Shown: positions 5,976-9,165 of the stretch, piece by piece
Layout of the letters: every line of letters begins with the position of its first letter
Position numbering within the stretch: position 1 is the stretch's first letter
Assembly (NCBI GenBank): GCA_030038645.1
Contig: JASHSR010000384.1
Location: 1 to 9,165 of the forward strand
DNA from: Gammaproteobacteria bacterium
GTDB taxonomy: Bacteria; Pseudomonadota; Gammaproteobacteria; Steroidobacterales; Steroidobacteraceae
Reading direction: 5' to 3'
Length of the DNA: 9,165 nt
Position numbers and translations under genes: made by a program
The notes under the pieces: model-generated
Database searches by the model: none
Told to the model about the DNA's origin: nothing
What the model saw: the letters and a program-made list of their open reading frames with translations, nothing else

Positions 5976-6008
5976 CGCCTTCGCGCTCGCCGCCTTCGCG
6001 CTCGCCGC
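5976..6008. repeat. 15-bp tandem repeat, 2.2 copies, in a convergent gap
   Basis: CGCCTTCGCGCTCGC occurs exactly at 5976-5990 and again at 5991-6005, with three further matching bases. It takes up most of the 40-bp gap between the stop of the sheath gene and the stop of the oppositely oriented oxoprolinase gene. I see no strong stem-loop with a T-run here, so the ends of these two transcripts are unexplained. It is probably a slippage product. Confidence 0.85.
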
Positions 6009-6013
6009 GTCGC

Positions 6014-9000
6014 TCAGCTCGCAGGCCCCCATCCTCCTCCACCCGGCGTCAGGATCTCGAGCTGGTCTCCCGGCTCCACCTCGAATCGCGCGGTCGCGCC
6101 GAGCTCCACGATCTCGCCCGATGCCCGGACAATGCGCGCCGCGCCGGGCAGTCCCGGGGAGCCGCCCGCGGCCCCGAAGGGTGGAACGCGCCGCCGGTTG
6201 GCGAGCAGCGCGCCCGAGAGAGGCGCGCGAAACTCGAGGCGCCGGATGAGACCGTCTCCGCCGCGATGACGGCCCGCGCCGCCGGATCCCCGGCGTATCC
6301 GGAACTCGCGCACGAGCACGGGAAACGCCGTCTCGAGGATCTCGGGGTCCGTGAGCCGCGAGTTCGTCATGTGAGTCTGCACCGCATCGCAGCCGTCGAA
6401 GCCGGGACCGGCGCCGGATCCTCCGGCGAGCGTCTCGTAGTACTGCAGCGCCTCGTTGCCGAAGGTGAGGTTGTTCATCGTGCCTTGCGAGCCCGCGAGC
6501 GCGCCGAGCGCCCCGTAGAGCGCATCGACGATGCACTGCGAGGTCTCGACGTTTCCGGCCGCCACCGCGGCGGGCGGCTGCGGATCGAGCATCGAGCCGA
6601 GCGGAACGGCGATCTCGAGCGGCGCGAGGCAGCCTTCATTGAGCGGGATCGGCCGATCGATCAGCGTGCGGAACACGTAGAGCACCGCCGCGACGCACAC
6701 GGCGCGCGGCGCATTGAAGTTGTGCGGGCCCTGCGGCGACGTTCCGGCGAAGTCGATGCGCGCGCGGCGCGCGGCGTGGTCGATCTCGACGCGGACCGCG
6801 ACGGCCTGGCCGCCGTCCATCTCATAGCGGAAGGCGCCCGGCCGCAGCCGCTCGAGCGCGCCGCGCATGCACTCGAGCGCATTGGCCTGCACTTGGCGCA
6901 TCCCCTCGCTCACGGCGCCGAGGCCGTACTCCCGCACGGCCCGCTCGAGCTCGGCGGCGCCCCGCGCATTGGCGGCGAGCTGAGCGCGCACGTCCGCGAG
7001 ATTCCGGTTCGGATTGCGAGCGGGATAGGGCGCGGCGCGCAGGCGGCTTGCGAGCTCGTCCCCGAGCAGGCGGCCTCCGTCGACCAGCTTGAGGTCGTCG
7101 AATACGACGCCTTCCTCCTCGATGGTGCGGCTGAAGGCCGGCATGGAGCCCGGTGTCACGCCGCCGATGTCGGCATGGTGCGCGCGCGAGGCGACGAAGA
7201 AATCGGGCGCCCGAGCCGGCGGGCGAGCGGCTGCTGCGGGGGAACCGACTGCCGCGGGGGAGTCGGCTGCCGCGAGGGAGCCGGCGGCTGCGGCGCTGGA
7301 GCGCTCATCCAGAAAGACGGGCGTCACGACCGTGATGTCGGGTAGATGCGTGCCCCCGCGATATGGGCTGTTGAGCAGCCAGGCGTCGCCGGGCCGCATC
7401 TCGCCGCCGTGCGTGCCGATGATCGCGCGGACGCTCGCGCCCATCGAGCCGAGGTGCACGGGGATGTGCGGCGCGTTCGCGACGAGGCCGCCCTCGGCGT
7501 CGAACAGCGCGCAGGAATAGTCGAGCCGCTCCTTGATGTTGGTCGATTGAGCGGTCTGCCGCAGCACCTCCCCCATTTGCTCCGCGACGTGGCTGAACAG
7601 ATTGTTGAAGATCTCGATCCGCGCCATCTCGAGCCACGGCGTGGATCGCGGCGGCCCCGCGGGCGCCGGTCCGCTTGCGCCGGACAGCCGGCGCTCGCCG
7701 TCGCGCGCCACCGCCCCGTTCGGCGGCCGCTCCTCGTCCTGCGCCAGGATCTCCCCGTCAGGCATCGTCCGCGCCGTCCATCCCGGCTCGAGCACGAGTG
7801 TCGAGTGCGGCTCCACGATGAGCGCCGGACCCTCGATCTGCCGCGGCGCGCGCGCCCGCAGGTCGCTGCTGCGCACGAGCGGCACGTCGCGCCACTCGCC
7901 GAACCACGCTCGAGCGCTCGCAGGCAGATCGGTCCTGGCCTCCTCTGGCGCCGCAACGAGCGGTTGACGATCGACCGGCGCGCAGCGTGCCTCGATGCAC
8001 AGGGCCTCGATGATCACCTCGAGCCCCGAGGGGTCGAACCCGAACCGGCGTCGGTGCAGGTCGGCGAAGGCGCGCTCGACCTCCGCGAGCGAGGCGAACG
8101 GAACGCTCAACGAGGTATCGCTGTCGCCCGCGCGCAGCTCGAGCAGACGCGCGACCCTCACCGCTCCGCGGGCCTCTGCGCCTTCGGGCCCGCCCGCGGC
8201 GAGCTCCGCGCGCGCCCGACTCTCGAGCGAGGAGAGCTGGGCCTGCGCCGCCGCGAGATTGGCGGTGGTGAGCGTCATGCGCGCCCCCGCGCGCAGCAGC
8301 GCCGAGCGGTCGGCGACGCCGATCCCATAAGCGGAGAGGACGCTCGCAAGGGGATGGACCAGGACGCGGCGCATGCCGGCGGCGCGCGCTACTCTGCAGG
8401 CGTGCTGACCCGCGGCGCCGCCAAAGGCGAACAGGGTGAGCTCCGACGGATCGAGGCCCTGACGTACGGCGACGCGCCGGATCGCGTTCGCCATCGCGGC
8501 CACGGCGACCTCGAGATACGATTCGGCGAGCGCTTCGACGCCGACTTCACCGAAGCGTCTCGGCGGCGTTGCGCCGTGAGGCTCGTCGGAGCCGGCCGAG
8601 CGCGCCGAGCGGGCTTGCGCGGCGAGTGCGGCAAAGCGCCGCGCAGCGGCCTCCCCGTCGATGCCGCTCGCATGGTGCGGTCCAAAGACGCGCGGCAGCG
8701 TGTCCGGGCGCAGCCTCCCGAGCAGCACTTGCACGTCGGTGAGCGTCAACGGCCCTCCGCGCCCGTAACACGCCGGTCCGGGGTGCGCTCCGGCCGAGTC
8801 GGGCCCGACGCTCGCGCGCCCGTCGCGAAGGCGCAGGATGGACCCGCCGCCCGCGGCGATCGTGTGCACGTCCAACATGGAAGTCTGCACGCGCACTCCG
8901 CCGATCTCGTGCTCGTGGCGCCTCGGCAGCTCGCCGTCGATGAGCGCCACGTCGGTCGATGTGCCGCCCATGTCGAAGCTCACGAGTCGAGTGATGCCGA

Positions 9001-9165
9001 GGCGCGAGGCGACATGCCGCGCGCCGATGAGTCCGCCGGCCGGTCCCGACAGCAGGCTCGAGGCGGCATGAACGCTCTCGGCGCCGGCAAGTCCCCCGTG
9101 GCTCTGCATCAGCTCGAGGCGCGCGCCGGCATCGAGCCCGGCGAGCGCACGCTGCAGCCCGGACA
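6014..9165 (-). CDS. 5-Oxoprolinase/hydantoinase, fused HyuA-HyuB (N-terminus outside window)
   Basis: The 1,049 visible residues belong to the ATP-dependent oxoprolinase/N-methylhydantoinase family; the fused A-B layout is that of 5-oxoprolinase (about 1,280 residues), which opens 5-oxoproline to glutamate using ATP. The frame stays open past the first ATG at 9109 to the edge, and 9110-9165 encodes further family sequence before MQSHGGLAGAES, so about 200 N-terminal residues are missing. HyuA part (counted from that Met): SGPAGG (21-26), the phosphate loop FDMGGTSTDVAL (45-56), IAAGGGSI (84-91), GPACYGRGGPLTLTD (111-125) and FAFGGAAGQHA (228-238). The HyuB part starts near 495 (genomic 7627): NIKERLDYSCALFD (524-537), NSPYRGGTHLPD (580-591), SRAHHADIGG (641-650) and, near genomic 6550, GNVETSQCIVDALYG. 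It ends GGGGWGPAS at TGA 6016-6014. An Ala-rich insertion interrupts HyuB at 604-635. The substrate is inferred from the fusion only; hydantoins or acetophenone-like carboxylase substrates are alternatives. Confidence 0.95.
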   Translation of the reverse strand, partial: SGLQRALAGLDAGARLELMQSHGGLAGAESVHAASSLLSGPAGGLIGARHVASRLGITRLVSFDMGGTSTDVALIDGELPRRHEHEIGGVRVQTSMLDVHTIAAGGGSILRLRDGRASVGPDSAGAHPGPACYGRGGPLTLTDVQVLLGRLRPDTLPRVFGPHHASGIDGEAAARRFAALAAQARSARSAGSDEPHGATPPRRFGEVGVEALAESYLEVAVAAMANAIRRVAVRQGLDPSELTLFAFGGAAGQHACRVARAAGMRRVLVHPLASVLSAYGIGVADRSALLRAGARMTLTTANLAAAQAQLSSLESRARAELAAGGPEGAEARGAVRVARLLELRAGDSDTSLSVPFASLAEVERAFADLHRRRFGFDPSGLEVIIEALCIEARCAPVDRQPLVAAPEEARTDLPASARAWFGEWRDVPLVRSSDLRARAPRQIEGPALIVEPHSTLVLEPGWTARTMPDGEILAQDEERPPNGAVARDGERRLSGASGPAPAGPPRSTPWLEMARIEIFNNLFSHVAEQMGEVLRQTAQSTNIKERLDYSCALFDAEGGLVANAPHIPVHLGSMGASVRAIIGTHGGEMRPGDAWLLNSPYRGGTHLPDITVVTPVFLDERSSAAAAGSLAAADSPAAVGSPAAAARPPARAPDFFVASRAHHADIGGVTPGSMPAFSRTIEEEGVVFDDLKLVDGGRLLGDELASRLRAAPYPARNPNRNLADVRAQLAANARGAAELERAVREYGLGAVSEGMRQVQANALECMRGALERLRPGAFRYEMDGGQAVAVRVEIDHAARRARIDFAGTSPQGPHNFNAPRAVCVAAVLYVFRTLIDRPIPLNEGCLAPLEIAVPLGSMLDPQPPAAVAAGNVETSQCIVDALYGALGALAGSQGTMNNLTFGNEALQYYETLAGGSGAGPGFDGCDAVQTHMTNSRLTDPEILETAFPVLVREFRIRRGSGGAGRHRGGDGLIRRLEFRAPLSGALLANRRRVPPFGAAGGSPGLPGAARIVRASGEIVELGATARFEVEPGDQLEILTPGGGGWGPAS
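7231..7284. repeat. 18-bp in-frame tandem repeat inside the oxoprolinase gene
   Basis: Three consecutive 18-bp units (7231-7248, 7249-7266, 7267-7284), each starting CTGC(C/T)GCG(G/A)GGGA, are similar but not identical. On the coding (minus) strand they add six residues each, giving the Ala/Ser/Pro-rich run AAADSPAAVGSPAAAA between two conserved HyuB blocks. Because the unit is a multiple of three the frame is kept. Confidence 0.8.

Noticed and set aside
6266..7345. A 359-residue plus-strand open frame within the oxoprolinase gene
   Set aside because: Antisense to conserved HyuB sequence; composition is Arg/Gly/Ala/Glu-rich without a fold signature.
7627..7629. A separate hyuB gene starting at the internal Met near 7627
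   Set aside because: The frame runs through from HyuA without a stop and fused A-B proteins are well known; no ribosome binding site or gap marks a second gene.

Overview
The window is GC-rich (clearly above 60%) and densely coded. It looks like a proteobacterial chromosome, most likely a gammaproteobacterium of the Steroidobacter/Xanthomonas-like kind, or a betaproteobacterium. This rests on a GreB-type cleavage factor, an outer-membrane lipoprotein L,D-transpeptidase and the GC-ending codon use; it is inference, because no rRNA or taxonomic marker is present. I see no tRNA, rRNA, CRISPR array, transposase or integrase.

Layout, left to right. The window opens inside a plus-strand gene for the C-terminal half of a glutathione S-transferase (1-330). 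It is followed after 49 bp by a complete bacterial homospermidine synthase (380-1801). A 178-bp convergent gap holds a striking perfect inverted repeat with 35-bp arms and two mini-hairpins at its tip (1848-1958). On the minus strand is greB (1980-2492). Divergent from it is a small uncharacterised 69-residue gene (2595-2804), ending at a textbook intrinsic terminator (2857-2886). After a hairpin-rich spacer come two plus-strand genes: a lipoprotein L,D-transpeptidase with a LysM-like domain (3005-4270), and, 83 bp later, a contractile-tail sheath protein (4354-5973) with no other tail gene in view. The right third is one long minus-strand gene, open at the window edge, for a fused HyuA-HyuB 5-oxoprolinase/hydantoinase (6014-9165), convergent with the sheath gene across 40 bp containing a 15-bp tandem repeat.

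The genes do not form one pathway. The oxoprolinase (glutathione breakdown cycle) and the GST (glutathione conjugation) share glutathione chemistry but are about 6 kb apart on opposite strands. Homospermidine synthase belongs to polyamine metabolism, greB to transcription elongation, and the L,D-transpeptidase to the cell wall. The two most unusual items are the solitary sheath gene beside a cell-wall lipoprotein and the T-shaped palindrome after the homospermidine synthase. Neither is proof of a new system, but both deserve a genome-wide search.
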